Shown one piece after another: positions 1-7,631 of a stretch of 32,530 nt of DNA (within the stretch, counting starts at the first letter, position 1; every line of letters starts with the position of its first letter). The notes under the pieces were generated by a model. The model made no database searches. It was not told where the DNA came from and saw only the letters and a list, made by a program, of their open reading frames with translations. The position numbers were made by a program, and so were the translations under genes. The DNA comes from Planctomycetales bacterium. GTDB lineage: Bacteria > Planctomycetota > Planctomycetia > Pirellulales > S012-138. Where the stretch lies: contig WFOE01000252.1 of assembly GCA_015488215.1 (NCBI GenBank), positions 1 to 32,530 on the forward strand, in the 5' to 3' direction.

Positions 1-47
1 GGCGCCTGGAACTGCCTTCGGCAATGAGGGCACTGATAGAGTCCCAT
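1..47 (-). CDS. Possible zinc-ribbon protein N-terminus, cut by window edge
   Basis: A minus-strand ATG at 47 opens a frame that runs off the left edge; the 15 visible codons read MGLYQCPHCRRQFQA. The Cys-x-x-Cys pair looks like half of a zinc ribbon, as seen at the start of some transposases and small element-borne DNA-binding proteins. An in-frame GTG lies five codons upstream. A separate short frame, 115..53 on the same strand, reads MFPTFQSVLDRADRLFELCW and stops just upstream, so the two could be translationally coupled. The neighbouring integrase suggests mobile-element cargo. The fragment is too short for a family call. Confidence 0.3.
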   Translation of the reverse strand, partial: MGLYQCPHCRRQFQA

Positions 48-234
48 TTGCTTCACCAGCACAACTCGAACAACCGATCCGCCCGGTCCAGCACAGACTG
101 AAACGTCGGAAACATTTCTATCTTGCCCCACCTCCTCCGGGCAAGCAAATCTCGCTTCCACCCGCCCCTGCACGGCGGGCGATGGCCCCAGCTTGGACGC
201 GAGGTGTCCAGGCTGCGGCTGGCGCCACAACCGA

Positions 235-261
235 TGTAGCAATGCTACAACTCGTGTAGCA
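235..261. repeat. Three iterated TGTAGCA half-sites forming overlapping inverted repeats
   Basis: TGTAGCA occurs at 235-241, inverted (TGCTACA) at 243-249, and direct again at 255-261. The first two form a 15-bp palindrome with one central base. The second and third form a perfect 8-bp inverted repeat (ATGCTACA / TGTAGCAT) around a 5-base spacer. The array lies 56 bp beyond the stop codon of the integrase and upstream of the possible left-edge ORF. It could be an operator or a recombinase/excisionase binding array. Function is inferred from geometry only. Confidence 0.5.
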
Positions 262-316
262 TCTGCCGCTGGCCCGGCCCGCTCAGCGTGGGCACGTTTT
301 GGCCAGTCGAAGGACT

Positions 317-1180
317 TCAGGCGGCATCCCCGTCCAGCAGGTCGGGCGGCCGCACCGGATTTTGCCCGGCGATTCTGGGATCGACATAGTGGCGGTAGGC
401 CAGCCCTGGTGTCTTGTGCCCGAGGAACCGCTGCGCGTGCCCAGGATGAAAAAGCTCCACGTAGCTCGCCGCTGCGGCCCGAATCCTGGCAAAAGTCTTC
501 CAGGGGCGAAGGCCGGCCCACCTGGCGATTCGTCGCCAGCAATCGGCCCAGTAGTCATCGGAAAACGGCCAGGCCAACACTGCCTCGGTTTCCCTCTTGC
601 TGGCCGCTAGTTGATTCCATGTTTTTAGGGTTCCAGGGCTGAACTGGCAGAAGATCATTTGCTTGGTCTTTCCCTGGGCGACCAGCAACAGTCCGTTTTC
701 TCGTACGTCGGCTTTGCGCAATCGCCAAATATCGCTTCGGCGCAGCCCCGTGTCCCAGGCCACCAACAGGCAGCAGGCGAAATAGTCGCCTTTGCTGGTT
801 CCATCGGGCATCCGGTGCGGATAATTTCGTGCCGCCTGCAAAAGTGCCCGCATTTGGTCAATCGTCCAGGCCATCGGATCATGGGCCAGCCCCAGCACCT
901 GCGGAATCTCAGGTGGTGGCTCACAGCAGCCAAGCCTTGCTGCGTGCTGCCAAATGGCGAGGATGTGCCGACGCGAGTTGCGAGCGGTGCTTGGGGAGCG
1001 CGTCTTCTGCCGGTGCCGAATCCAGGCGATCAACTGGGGGGCCAATTCCGGTTTTAGCGGAGGATCGAATCCCAACCACTTGGCAAAGAGCCGCACTTGT
1101 ACCGCCACCTGTTTGGCTGCGTTTTCAGAGAGTGATCGGGTGGCACGGTAAAGAGTTTCTGCCTGGGAAAGACGAACCAT
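317..1180 (-). CDS. Tyrosine recombinase / site-specific integrase
   Basis: This 287-residue protein matches the phage-type integrase family, which cuts and rejoins DNA through a 3'-phosphotyrosine. Residues 1 to about 90 look like the helical core-binding domain. The catalytic domain shows Arg147 (in DTGLRRSD), a candidate Lys171 (GKTK), Arg234 (ARIRAAAAS), His255 (LGHKT) and the nucleophile Tyr265 (YRHYVDP). The His of the usual HxxR box is replaced by Ala, which some integrases tolerate. I chose the ATG at 1180 because GGAGGT sits 7 bases upstream (1188-1193); the frame also runs back to an ATG at 1234. The gene lies close to a tRNA remnant at 1275-1328, the usual setting of an integrative element whose body would extend left of the window. 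Confidence 0.85.
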   Translation of the reverse strand: MVRLSQAETLYRATRSLSENAAKQVAVQVRLFAKWLGFDPPLKPELAPQLIAWIRHRQKTRSPSTARNSRRHILAIWQHAARLGCCEPPPEIPQVLGLAHDPMAWTIDQMRALLQAARNYPHRMPDGTSKGDYFACCLLVAWDTGLRRSDIWRLRKADVRENGLLLVAQGKTKQMIFCQFSPGTLKTWNQLAASKRETEAVLAWPFSDDYWADCWRRIARWAGLRPWKTFARIRAAAASYVELFHPGHAQRFLGHKTPGLAYRHYVDPRIAGQNPVRPPDLLDGDAA

Positions 1181-1272
1181 TTGCGCGACCTCCACCGATG
1201 AGGCACGGAATCCCCATCCCGTCCGTGGGGCCACACCCGTCCGTCAGAAAGGATTATCGGCCGCAGGACCCA

Positions 1273-1328
<56 letters not shown>

Positions 1329-1468
1329 CTTGACTTTCCAAGCTCGCTCGGTAGTTTCTGCCACTGGTTCGCGCCTCTGCGCGCCGCTCTGTGATCCCAT
1401 TGGCCGGTCGGCAGCTCGCCCCAAAGGCTCGCCGGTGGGCTGTAAGTGCTGCGCGCGAATTCTTTCTC

Positions 1469-1501
1469 CTCTCGTTTTCTGAATCCTCTCTCGTTTTCTG
1501 A
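1469..1501. repeat. Tandem direct repeat upstream of the GH32 gene
   Basis: CTCTCGTTTTCTGA occurs twice, at 1469-1482 and 1488-1501, with a 19-base period. It lies about 150 bp before the GH32 start. Two helical-phase copies could be an activator site or a simple duplication. Otherwise 1329-1653 holds no gene that I can support. Confidence 0.5.
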
Positions 1502-1653
1502 CCGTGGTGGCGAGCCGGCGTGGTGTTCTGCTGGGACGATTGTCTTTTTTTGCTGCCTTTTTCCGCCGTTCCAAGTACACTACGCTGAGCTGCATCGACA
1601 GACGGGCCGTCATGTGAGCGTGTTGTCTCGAACAAGTTTCCGGGAGGTCCACC

Positions 1654-3807
1654 GTGCTCCGGCCAACCACGTGTTTGCTGCTCTTTGCCCTTGCACCCCA
1701 TGCCCTCTCCGCAGTCCACGCCGACGCCCCTGCGCCAATCCACGAGAAGACGCTCGTGGCATGGGTGACGTTGGAAAACCTGGAACAGCGTGGAGGCAGC
1801 GTGCTGACGCTCGAGAAGCCGGGCGGGGAGTTCGACGCCATCGTCTTTGGAGAGTTGACGCCGCGCAGGTGGATGCCCGGCAGTGCCCATTTCGCCCGGA
1901 CCGAGCGACGCCAGCAATCCTGGCCGGAAGAAACAGCGGACTCGGGCACTCTGGTCCAAATCGCCATCGTGTACCAGTCTCGTCGAATTACCGTTTATCG
2001 GAACGGCCGGCAGTACTGTAGCTACGCTGTCGGGGGACAACAGGCGTTCGGGGACGGCAGTCATGTCTTGATGGGGCTGCGACATCTGGATGCGGCCCCG
2101 TCCAATCGGTTTTTTGTCGGTACCATCGAGGACGCCCGGGTCTACGACCGGGCCCTTACGGCTCAACAAATCGCGTCCCTGGTGCCCAACAAGGTTTCCA
2201 CGCCGGCCCCATTGGCCTGGTGGGACTTTGAAGGCGGCCTGGCCCGCGACCGCATGGGGCGATTCCCGGTCACGACGCTGGTGGGCAACGCCCGCGTGGA
2301 AGGGGGACGACTGCATTTGCAGCCCGGTGGAGCCTACTTGATGGCGACCGATCAGCCGCCTCAATCCAGACCCGATCCCGATACCCAGGCGGCCAGAATC
2401 GCCAGAAGATTGCGCGAGAAACTTTTGAGCGATCCGTACCGTCCCGGCTATCACTTCGTGACGCCCGAGGGGCGGTGCATCCCCTTTGATCCCAACGGTG
2501 CGATCTACTGGAAAGGAAGGTACCACCTGTTTTACATCTACCAGGACGAACGGGGACACAACTGGGGGCATATTTCCAGCAGGGACCTTTTCCACTGGCG
2601 GCACCACCCCACCGGCCTGGTGTCCGGCATGTTCAGCGGCAATTGCTTCCTGAACAAGGAAGGCCGACCCACCATGTGCTACCACCAGGTGGGACAGGGG
2701 AATGCCCTGGCCGTCGCATTGGACGACGAACTGAACCAGTGGCGCAAACTGCCGTCCAACCCCATTACGCCCAAAACGAAACCCGGCGATCCGTTTCACA
2801 ACCGCTATCGTTCATGGGACCCGTTTGGCTGGGTCGAAGGCGATACCTACTATGCCATCTTCGGTGGAACGCGACCGGCGGTGGTCAAGTCGCGCAGCCT
2901 CGAGGGGCCCTGGAAATACGTCGGCGACCTGATGGGTTGCAGCGTCGAAGGCGTCTCCATCAACGAAGACGTTTCCTGTCCGGACCTCTTCCGCTTGGGC
3001 GACAAATACGTGCTGTTGTGCATCAGTCATCGTCTGGGCTGTCGTTACTACGTGGGAGAATGGAAGAACGAGAAGTTCTACCCCTCGTACCATGCCCGCA
3101 TGAGCTGGGCGGACAATGCTTTCTTCGCTCCCGAGAGTCTGGTCGACGACCGGGGGCGTCGGATCATGTGGGCCTGGATTTTCGACGCACCGCCGGGCCC
3201 GCGCACCGATTACGGCTGGTCGGGAACGCTGAGCTTGCCGCGCGTACTGACTCTGGGCAAGGACGACAAGCTGCGCATGGAACCACCGGTTGAGATTGAG
3301 CGGCTGCGGTACAACGGACAATCCTTTGCCAACCAGCACATCCCGGCCGACTCGGAAAAGCCCCTTGAGACGGTCCGCAGCAACAGCCTGGAGCTGCTGA
3401 TCGAAGCGGATGTTTCCCAAGCCAAGCAGTTCGGCGTCAAGGTGTGCTGCTCGCCGGACGGTTCCGAACAGACCCTGGTCTTCTACGACGCGGTGGACAA
3501 GAAACTCAAAATCGACACCACCCGATCCAGCCTCATCAAGCTTCCCCAGACGTTCGAGGGCCTCATCAAGACCCCCAAGAAGGTTGAGGGAGGGCCCTTT
3601 GAGTTGGAGCCGGGCGAACGCCTGGTCTTGCGCGTTTTTGTCGACAAGTCGGTCGTCGAAGTTTTTGCCAATGGCCGCCAGGCTGTGATGCGTCGGATCT
3701 ATCCCTCGCGTAAAGACAGCCTCGGTGTGGTCCTCTTTTCGCGTGGCGGCGCCGCCCACGTTCATAACGTCAAGGCCTGGGAAATGATGCCGTCCAATCC
3801 CTATTGA
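1654..3807 (+). CDS. Exported GH32-like beta-fructosidase with N-terminal LamG-type domain
   Basis: The 717-residue protein starts at a GTG preceded by GGGAGG (1643-1647 region) and has a signal peptide ending near residue 24. Residues 25 to about 190 form a concanavalin/LamG-like domain, which often binds glycans. Residues about 260-570 match the GH32 five-blade propeller, whose members hydrolyse fructans or sucrose: Asp279 in FDPNG is the expected nucleophile motif, and RSWDP (386-390) resembles the RDP stabiliser motif. A C-terminal beta-sandwich follows. The usual ECP acid/base motif reads EDVSCPDLF, so Ser441 replaces the Glu, with Glu438 three residues earlier. Activity may therefore be altered. 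A terminator follows at 3885, so the gene is probably monocistronic. The family is clear; substrate and activity are inferred. Confidence 0.85.
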   Translation: MLRPTTCLLLFALAPHALSAVHADAPAPIHEKTLVAWVTLENLEQRGGSVLTLEKPGGEFDAIVFGELTPRRWMPGSAHFARTERRQQSWPEETADSGTLVQIAIVYQSRRITVYRNGRQYCSYAVGGQQAFGDGSHVLMGLRHLDAAPSNRFFVGTIEDARVYDRALTAQQIASLVPNKVSTPAPLAWWDFEGGLARDRMGRFPVTTLVGNARVEGGRLHLQPGGAYLMATDQPPQSRPDPDTQAARIARRLREKLLSDPYRPGYHFVTPEGRCIPFDPNGAIYWKGRYHLFYIYQDERGHNWGHISSRDLFHWRHHPTGLVSGMFSGNCFLNKEGRPTMCYHQVGQGNALAVALDDELNQWRKLPSNPITPKTKPGDPFHNRYRSWDPFGWVEGDTYYAIFGGTRPAVVKSRSLEGPWKYVGDLMGCSVEGVSINEDVSCPDLFRLGDKYVLLCISHRLGCRYYVGEWKNEKFYPSYHARMSWADNAFFAPESLVDDRGRRIMWAWIFDAPPGPRTDYGWSGTLSLPRVLTLGKDDKLRMEPPVEIERLRYNGQSFANQHIPADSEKPLETVRSNSLELLIEADVSQAKQFGVKVCCSPDGSEQTLVFYDAVDKKLKIDTTRSSLIKLPQTFEGLIKTPKKVEGGPFELEPGERLVLRVFVDKSVVEVFANGRQAVMRRIYPSRKDSLGVVLFSRGGAAHVHNVKAWEMMPSNPY

Positions 3808-3884
3808 CCCCCGGTCCCCAGGCTGCAGCGCAGCATGGTGCCCGCTCCTTCGGGCGCCAATTCCGGCGACCCCAGGGTTCTACC

Positions 3885-3916
3885 AAAGGCCGATGCCTCC
3901 GGGTGTCGGCCTTTTT
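3885..3916 (+). terminator. Rho-independent terminator after the GH32 gene
   Basis: A 9-bp perfect stem (AAAGGCCGA 3885-3893 / TCGGCCTTT 3906-3914) closes a 12-base loop and runs into a T tract (3912-3916). A second GC hairpin, GGTGCCCG / CGGGCGCC with one G-T pair, lies just upstream around 3837-3858. Position and orientation fit termination of the GH32 transcript. Confidence 0.8.
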
Positions 3917-4077
3917 GCGTTCTATTGCAGGGTTACGCCAAGGGCTTGCACCACCGTCCGCTTTCCCGACGTCTCACTAGTCAACTTGTGCCCTATCCGG
4001 CCGGTTCGCCCCGCGTGGTCTTGGAGCCCGCGTTTCCGGCCTCAACCGCCTGAAAGTTTTGCCTCTTGTCCACCGAG

Positions 4078-4131
4078 GCACAAGATGGTTACTCCATAGG
4101 CTTGTGCAAGATGCCCCGTCCCTTCGGACGG
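4078..4131 (+). other. Two adjacent stem-loops in a geneless stretch
   Basis: GCACAAGATGG (4078-4088) pairs with CCAT (4094-4097) and CTTGTGC (4101-4107) through a 3-base bulge and a 5-base loop. Immediately after, CCGTCC (4116-4121) pairs with GGACGG (4126-4131) around a tetraloop. The region 3917-4251 has no coding frame that I can support and ends at a strong -35 box. This could be a small structured RNA, a second terminator region, or chance. I recognise no known RNA family. Confidence 0.35.
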
Positions 4132-4251
4132 ATGCAAAGGGGAGCCACGTGCGAAAAGTCTCCTGCAAGGTTTTTCTATACTCTATCACTGCCCCTTCCT
4201 TGAAGCTTGCACCGCCCGGGAAAGGGAAACCCCGATTAGCATGGGAAGTGT

Positions 4252-4280
4252 TTGACATCTTGATTGAAGCAGATTAGTCT
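4252..4280 (+). promoter_or_regulatory. Sigma70-type promoter for the amide hydrolase
   Basis: A perfect TTGACA (4252-4257) is followed by a 17-base spacer and TAGTCT (4275-4280), a weaker -10 box. The predicted transcript would start near 4287, leaving a leader of about 43 bases that contains AGGAGGAGG (4315-4323) before the ATG at 4330. Confidence 0.6.
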
Positions 4281-4329
4281 AAACTGGTTTTTTATCTGGG
4301 AACCCCAATCAGATAGGAGGAGGAAAGCG

Positions 4330-5463
4330 ATGTCGTCTAGCAAACAATGGGTGCCTGTTCTGGTTGTTGTCTTGACCATCCTATGCAGTTCCCACAAGGA
4401 ACTTGATGCCTGTACGGCGATAGTGCTCAAGGCCCAAGACGGTGCGGTGCTGGTCGGTCGCACGATGGAATGGGGGACGTTCGACTTGAAATCGCGAGTG
4501 GTCATCGTTCCTCGCGGTTACCGGTTTACGAGCGTCACTCCGGATGGCAAACCGGGAAAAAGCTGGCGCGCAAAGTACGGCGCCGTTGCAATCGACGCCA
4601 TCGAAAAAGACATTTTCATGGACGGCATCAACGAAAAAGGGCTGACGGTCAGCCTGTTGTATCATCCCGGGTTCGCCGAGTATCAGAAATACGATCCGGC
4701 CAGGGCGAGCGATTCGCTGGCCCCGATTCATATGCTCAACTACCTGCTTACCAGTGCTGCCACGGTGGAGGAAGCTCGTGCTGCAATCCAGGCGGTCCGC
4801 GTCGTACCGGTGGTCGAAAAGGCTTTCGGCAGCGGGCCGGCCCCTGGTCACATGCTCGTGTGCGATCGGTCCGGGAAATCGATCGTCATCGAATACCTCA
4901 AGGGAAAATTGAAGATTTTCGATGCTCCGTTGGGTGTTCTGACGAACGCTCCCAGCTACGACTGGCACATCACCAATCTACGAAACTACGTCAATCTCTC
5001 GGTCACGGGACTTCCGTTGAAGAAAATCGAAAATCTAAATCTCAAACCCCTTGGCGGCGGAGCCGGCATGATCGGGTTGCCCGGGGATCATACGCCTGTT
5101 TCGCGTTTCATCCGCGCCGTGGCGTGGACGCAAACGGCCCGACCCCTGGCCGACGGCCCGGATGGAATCTACGAGGTTTTCCGTATTCTTGACAACTTCA
5201 ACGTGCCGCTTGGTGCTTCCGAAGGGCACGGCAAGCTCCAGACGGCTGGGATGCGGAGCTCGACACTCTGGACGGTGGCCTACGATACGAAAAACCTCGT
5301 TGTCTACTACCACACGCAACACAATCGCCGCGTCCGCAAGATTGAGCTGGCCAGGATCGATTTCACCAAGCCAAACGGACTTTTCCGGATGCCACTGGAC
5401 AAGGAACGGAAGCAAGATATCGAGGATGTTACGCCGACAATTCTGCAACCCTCCGGCCGATAA
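4330..5463 (+). CDS. Secreted linear-amide C-N hydrolase (choloylglycine hydrolase / penicillin V acylase family)
   Basis: This 377-residue Ntn-hydrolase-type protein is expected to cleave linear amide bonds, as in bile-salt hydrolases, penicillin V acylases and acyl-homoserine lactone acylases. Residues 1-27 form a signal peptide, and cleavage would expose Cys28 in ACTAIVLKAQDG, the catalytic N-terminal nucleophile of this family. The following VGRTMEW motif is also typical. An in-frame ATG exists at 4264, but the start at 4330 is set by AGGAGGAGG seven bases upstream and by the signal peptide. The gene has its own promoter and seems monocistronic. The natural substrate cannot be told from sequence; in an environmental planctomycete, N-acyl amides or signalling lactones are as plausible as bile salts. 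Confidence 0.85.
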   Translation: MSSSKQWVPVLVVVLTILCSSHKELDACTAIVLKAQDGAVLVGRTMEWGTFDLKSRVVIVPRGYRFTSVTPDGKPGKSWRAKYGAVAIDAIEKDIFMDGINEKGLTVSLLYHPGFAEYQKYDPARASDSLAPIHMLNYLLTSAATVEEARAAIQAVRVVPVVEKAFGSGPAPGHMLVCDRSGKSIVIEYLKGKLKIFDAPLGVLTNAPSYDWHITNLRNYVNLSVTGLPLKKIENLNLKPLGGGAGMIGLPGDHTPVSRFIRAVAWTQTARPLADGPDGIYEVFRILDNFNVPLGASEGHGKLQTAGMRSSTLWTVAYDTKNLVVYYHTQHNRRVRKIELARIDFTKPNGLFRMPLDKERKQDIEDVTPTILQPSGR

Positions 5464-5562
5464 ACCAAAGCACGGATGCTTTGCTGAGGGAACAGCTTCT
5501 CCGAGGCCCTAAGCACCAAGCCAACACCTTTTAGCGCCTCGGGAGACGCTTCTGCTCTGCGT

Positions 5563-5600
5563 ATCGGCTCTCCCCGGACTCCGGTCCGAGGAGAGCCGAT
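5563..5600. other. 38-nt near-perfect hairpin with UNCG-type loop
   Basis: ATCGGCTCTCC (5563-5573) pairs perfectly with GGAGAGCCGAT (5590-5600). After one C-A mismatch, CGGAC pairs with GTCCG around TCCG. C(UCCG)G is a UNCG-type tetraloop, unusually stable in RNA. There is no T tract after it on the plus strand. It lies between the amide hydrolase and the methyltransferase, about 108 bp before the latter. It could stop transcription, protect an mRNA end, or be a small mobile palindrome. Confidence 0.6.
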
Positions 5601-5707
5601 GGCAAAGCTGCTTGCGCTCCGAGGACGACCGCTCTACAATACGCACAGGACACCGAAGGAAAGTTTCGTTTGCAGCTCGATTGCCTCCCGGCCACGGAGG
5701 GGAGCGA

Positions 5708-7354
5708 ATGCCCGAATCGGTCAACCGCATCTATCAGGGCGACTGCATCTCGGTGCTGCGCCAACTGGCTCGCCGAGGGTTCCAGGCCCAGTTGGTGTTT
5801 GCCGATCCGCCGTACAACATCGGCTACCAGTACGACGTGTATGACGACCACCGGGACAAGCAGGAGTACCTGCAGTGGACGCGGGCTTGGGTGGAGGCGG
5901 TGCTGGGAGTGCTTTCCCCCCAGGGCACCTTCTGGCTTGCCATGGGCGATGAGCATGTGGCCGAAGTGAAACAGATTTGCGAAGCGGCCGGGCTGCATCT
6001 GCGCAACTGGGTGGTGTGGTACTACACCTTCGGCGTGCATTGCACGAAGAAGTTCAGCCGTTCCCATACGCATTTGTTGTATTTCGTTCGGGACCCGAAA
6101 CGGTTCACGTTCAACGACCGGGAGATTCGCGTCCCTTCGGCCCGGCAGTTGGTCTATGCCGACGCCCGGGCCAGCCAGGAAGGACGGGTGCCGGACAACA
6201 CCTGGATTCTCCGCCCGCCGGACGGCCCGGAGGGCACTTTCGCCCCGGAGCAGGACGTGTGGTACTTTGCCCGGGTGGCCGGGACGTTCAAGGAGCGGGC
6301 CGGGTTCCATTCCTGCCAGATGCCCGAGCGGCTGCTGGAGCGAATCATTCTGGCTTGTTCCCATCCGAAGGACGTGGTGCTGGACCCGTTTGCCGGTTCG
6401 GGCAGCACGCTGGTGGTGGCCAAGAAGTTGGGCCGCCGATACGTAGGCTGTGAGCTTTCGCCGCAGTACGTGGAGCAGATTCAGGCCCGGCTGAAGCAGA
6501 CCCGCTGCGGCGACCCCGTGGAAGGCCCGCAAGACCCGCTGGCCACCACGCCGCCGTCGTTTGTGTACTACCGGAAGCGGCTGCAACTGGACCGGGACGA
6601 GTTGCGGCAGGCCTTCCGGGAGGTACACGAGGGGTATTCGCTGGACCGGGTGTTGGCCGATCCGGTGCTGACGGCCCGGCTTTCCGAGGAGTGCAGCCGG
6701 CGAGGATTGCCGGGCACGCTTTCGGACTGGCTGCGCGAGCTACTGACCATGCGAAAGAACAAGCAGCTTGGAGTGCCGACGGAGAAAACGTTCCGCCTTC
6801 CTGCCCAGCAGCTCGACCCGGTGCTCGACGCAGCCGAAGTGGCCATGGCCCGGCTGCGGGCCCGAGGATGGACAGGGCTGGACGCCGTGTTGTGCGATCC
6901 GTTGGGCTGCTGGTGGTTTGACCGCATTGCCCGGAGCCTGGCTCCCGGTGGCACTTCGCTAGAGTACCGTTGGGCGGCAATCCAGTTGCGCAAACGGGCT
7001 CGTCGTCGTCGGGAACGGTTCAAGAAGGCAAGCCTCCCTCGACTCAACCTGAAGGCCTTTCCCCTGGAGCCGGAGAGTCTCAAGCAGGTCCCTTGCCGCC
7101 CGGCGGTGTACGCTCTGCAGGACGGCTCGGGGAAGCACACCTTCTATGTAGGCGAGACGGTCAACGGACACGCTCGCTTGGAGCGGGTTCTTCGCACGCT
7201 GGATGCCTGGCGAGCGTTTGTGCCTTCGGCCAAACGGTGGCGCGTGGAGCTGGCCGAAGTGGAAAAAGGGAAAACCGACGTGGTCCAGCTCCAGTGGGTG
7301 CTGCGGCGAAAACCGCCGTTGAACTTTTATGGCGAGGATGTGCTGCCAGGATGA
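5708..7354 (+). CDS. DNA methyltransferase (DPPY type) fused to a GIY-YIG-like domain
   Basis: The 548-residue protein has an N-terminal S-adenosylmethionine-dependent methyltransferase: DPPY at 33-36 (FADPPYNIGY) and the cofactor motif DPFAGSG at 226-232. This motif order defines the beta class, and DPPY suggests N6-adenine methylation, though N4-cytosine is possible. Residues about 290-440 are helical and unassigned. The C-terminus shows a GIY-YIG core: AVY (466-468), 11 residues, YVG (480-482), Arg490, and the family-typical RRKPPLN near 533-539. The metal-binding Glu expected three residues before the Leu of this last helix appears to be Gln529, so nuclease activity may be lost. The ATG at 5708 is chosen because GGAGGGGAG precedes it; the frame is open upstream. 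No separate restriction gene lies beside it. Roles in modification, defence or repair are all possible. Confidence 0.8.
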   Translation: MPESVNRIYQGDCISVLRQLARRGFQAQLVFADPPYNIGYQYDVYDDHRDKQEYLQWTRAWVEAVLGVLSPQGTFWLAMGDEHVAEVKQICEAAGLHLRNWVVWYYTFGVHCTKKFSRSHTHLLYFVRDPKRFTFNDREIRVPSARQLVYADARASQEGRVPDNTWILRPPDGPEGTFAPEQDVWYFARVAGTFKERAGFHSCQMPERLLERIILACSHPKDVVLDPFAGSGSTLVVAKKLGRRYVGCELSPQYVEQIQARLKQTRCGDPVEGPQDPLATTPPSFVYYRKRLQLDRDELRQAFREVHEGYSLDRVLADPVLTARLSEECSRRGLPGTLSDWLRELLTMRKNKQLGVPTEKTFRLPAQQLDPVLDAAEVAMARLRARGWTGLDAVLCDPLGCWWFDRIARSLAPGGTSLEYRWAAIQLRKRARRRRERFKKASLPRLNLKAFPLEPESLKQVPCRPAVYALQDGSGKHTFYVGETVNGHARLERVLRTLDAWRAFVPSAKRWRVELAEVEKGKTDVVQLQWVLRRKPPLNFYGEDVLPG

Positions 7355-7579
7355 AGACTACGCAAAGGGGAGCGAGCACAGCGTCCAAGAGGCGGAAAAA
7401 GGACGTCGCACGGGCAGTAAACAACCTCCGCCGGGTTCGGATGGTGAGAACTGCCTGTGTGGAGTTCGTGGCGCAGCCGGGGACCGGGAACGGCCACGGG
7501 ACTGAGTTGCCTCTTGCTCAGGCTTGCCCAGGCTCCGCCGGGCAGGAAAAGAGGGGGCCTGCCAGACTTTCAGGATGGT

Positions 7580-7607
7580 TTGTATCCCCATGGGGTGTGA
7601 GTACAAT
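7580..7607 (+). promoter_or_regulatory. Possible promoter for the giant-protein genes
   Basis: TTGTAT (7580-7585), a 16-base spacer and TACAAT (7602-7607) resemble a sigma70 promoter. The predicted start near 7614 leaves a very short leader before the ATG at 7632, with no clear Shine-Dalgarno sequence. The stretch 7355-7579 shows no gene. Confidence 0.4.
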
Positions 7608-7631
7608 GGGAGTAACCAATCATATCTGTTG

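Noticed and set aside
193-642. Plus-strand open frame over the integrase 3' end
   Set aside because: It is antisense to the recombinase, has skewed low-complexity composition and no ribosome site.
3809-4277. Short open frames between the GH32 and amide hydrolase genes
   Set aside because: They lack ribosome sites, overlap terminator and promoter sequences, and show no recognisable protein features.
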